Shown piece by piece: positions 63,480 to 64,000 of a stretch of 64,000 bases of DNA; positions within the stretch are counted from its first letter, which is position 1, and every line of letters begins with the position of its first letter. Made by a program: the position numbers and the translations under genes. The stretch is from the NCBI RefSeq assembly GCF_020075495.1, contig NZ_JABYQT010000001.1, forward strand, positions 310,001 to 374,000, given 5' to 3'. The DNA comes from Vreelandella aquamarina. Its GTDB lineage: Bacteria; Pseudomonadota; Gammaproteobacteria; Pseudomonadales; Halomonadaceae. Below the pieces are notes generated by a model. That model was not told the origin of the DNA, made no database searches, and was given only the letters and a program-made list of their open reading frames with translations.

Positions 63480-64000
<521 letters not shown>

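Overview
The window looks like chromosomal DNA of a halophilic gammaproteobacterium, most likely Halomonas or a close relative in the Halomonadaceae. The chromosomal genes are GC-rich and tightly packed, with many ATGA stop/start overlaps. Proteins such as FabV, SstT, DbpA, SbcCD, the PhoH/PIN protein and the acidic PRC-barrel exported proteins fit that group. There is no rRNA gene, so the genus call is an inference from gene content and composition.

Layout. 1-2213 is the end of an iron-siderophore ABC transporter (permease, permease, ATPase), followed by a YceI-like periplasmic gene on the other strand. A tRNA-Ile(CAT) at 2960-3036 is the insertion site of a genomic island of about 13.9 kb (2991-16899), bounded by an exact 46-bp direct repeat of the tRNA 3' end. 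The chromosome resumes at 16900 with: a periplasmic binding protein; azlCD and an XRE-cupin regulator; sstT; small hypothetical genes; a DASS anion symporter; pncC/cinA-like; nadE; sbcDC; an aldehyde dehydrogenase; cspA; an SLC13-type permease; a carboxylesterase; a four-gene Mrp/complex-I-like antiporter cluster plus yihY; a PIN-PhoH ATPase; a LysR regulator divergent from a CDF cation transporter; a Cys-tRNA(Pro) deacylase; dbpA; a RIO kinase; an AbrB-type permease; an ABC exporter; a quinone-oxidoreductase-like MDR protein; an MscS channel; a YebC-type protein; LysE; glutathione peroxidase; fabV; three related exported acidic/PRC-barrel proteins; and an ArgR/GlxA-type regulator upstream of an acetylornithine/succinylornithine transaminase cut by the window end.

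The island is a mosaic. Next to the tRNA is a tyrosine integrase. Then comes an AT-rich three-gene cassette (ParA/MinD-like ATPase, a small unknown protein, and an unknown protein with an R-x4-H motif reminiscent of HEPN proteins). The middle part is strikingly IncP-1 plasmid-like: three sites matching RK2/RP4 oriV iterons (TrfA sites), an RP4-type oriT, traJ, a shortened traI relaxase with its catalytic residues intact, and trbJ-trbK-trbL. Three perfect KorB operators lie among these, yet no korB, trfA or full trb operon is visible. An IS3-family remnant and a PaeR7I/XhoI-type restriction-modification pair complete the island.

The most interesting reading is that the island may be a satellite of IncP-1 plasmids. 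A helper plasmid would supply TrfA, KorB and the transfer machinery, while the island brings its own oriT and relaxase, an entry-exclusion lipoprotein and two replacement pore subunits, and is kept stable by the R-M system and possibly the ParA cassette. The alternative is a decayed, integrated IncP-like plasmid. The sequence alone cannot separate these two.
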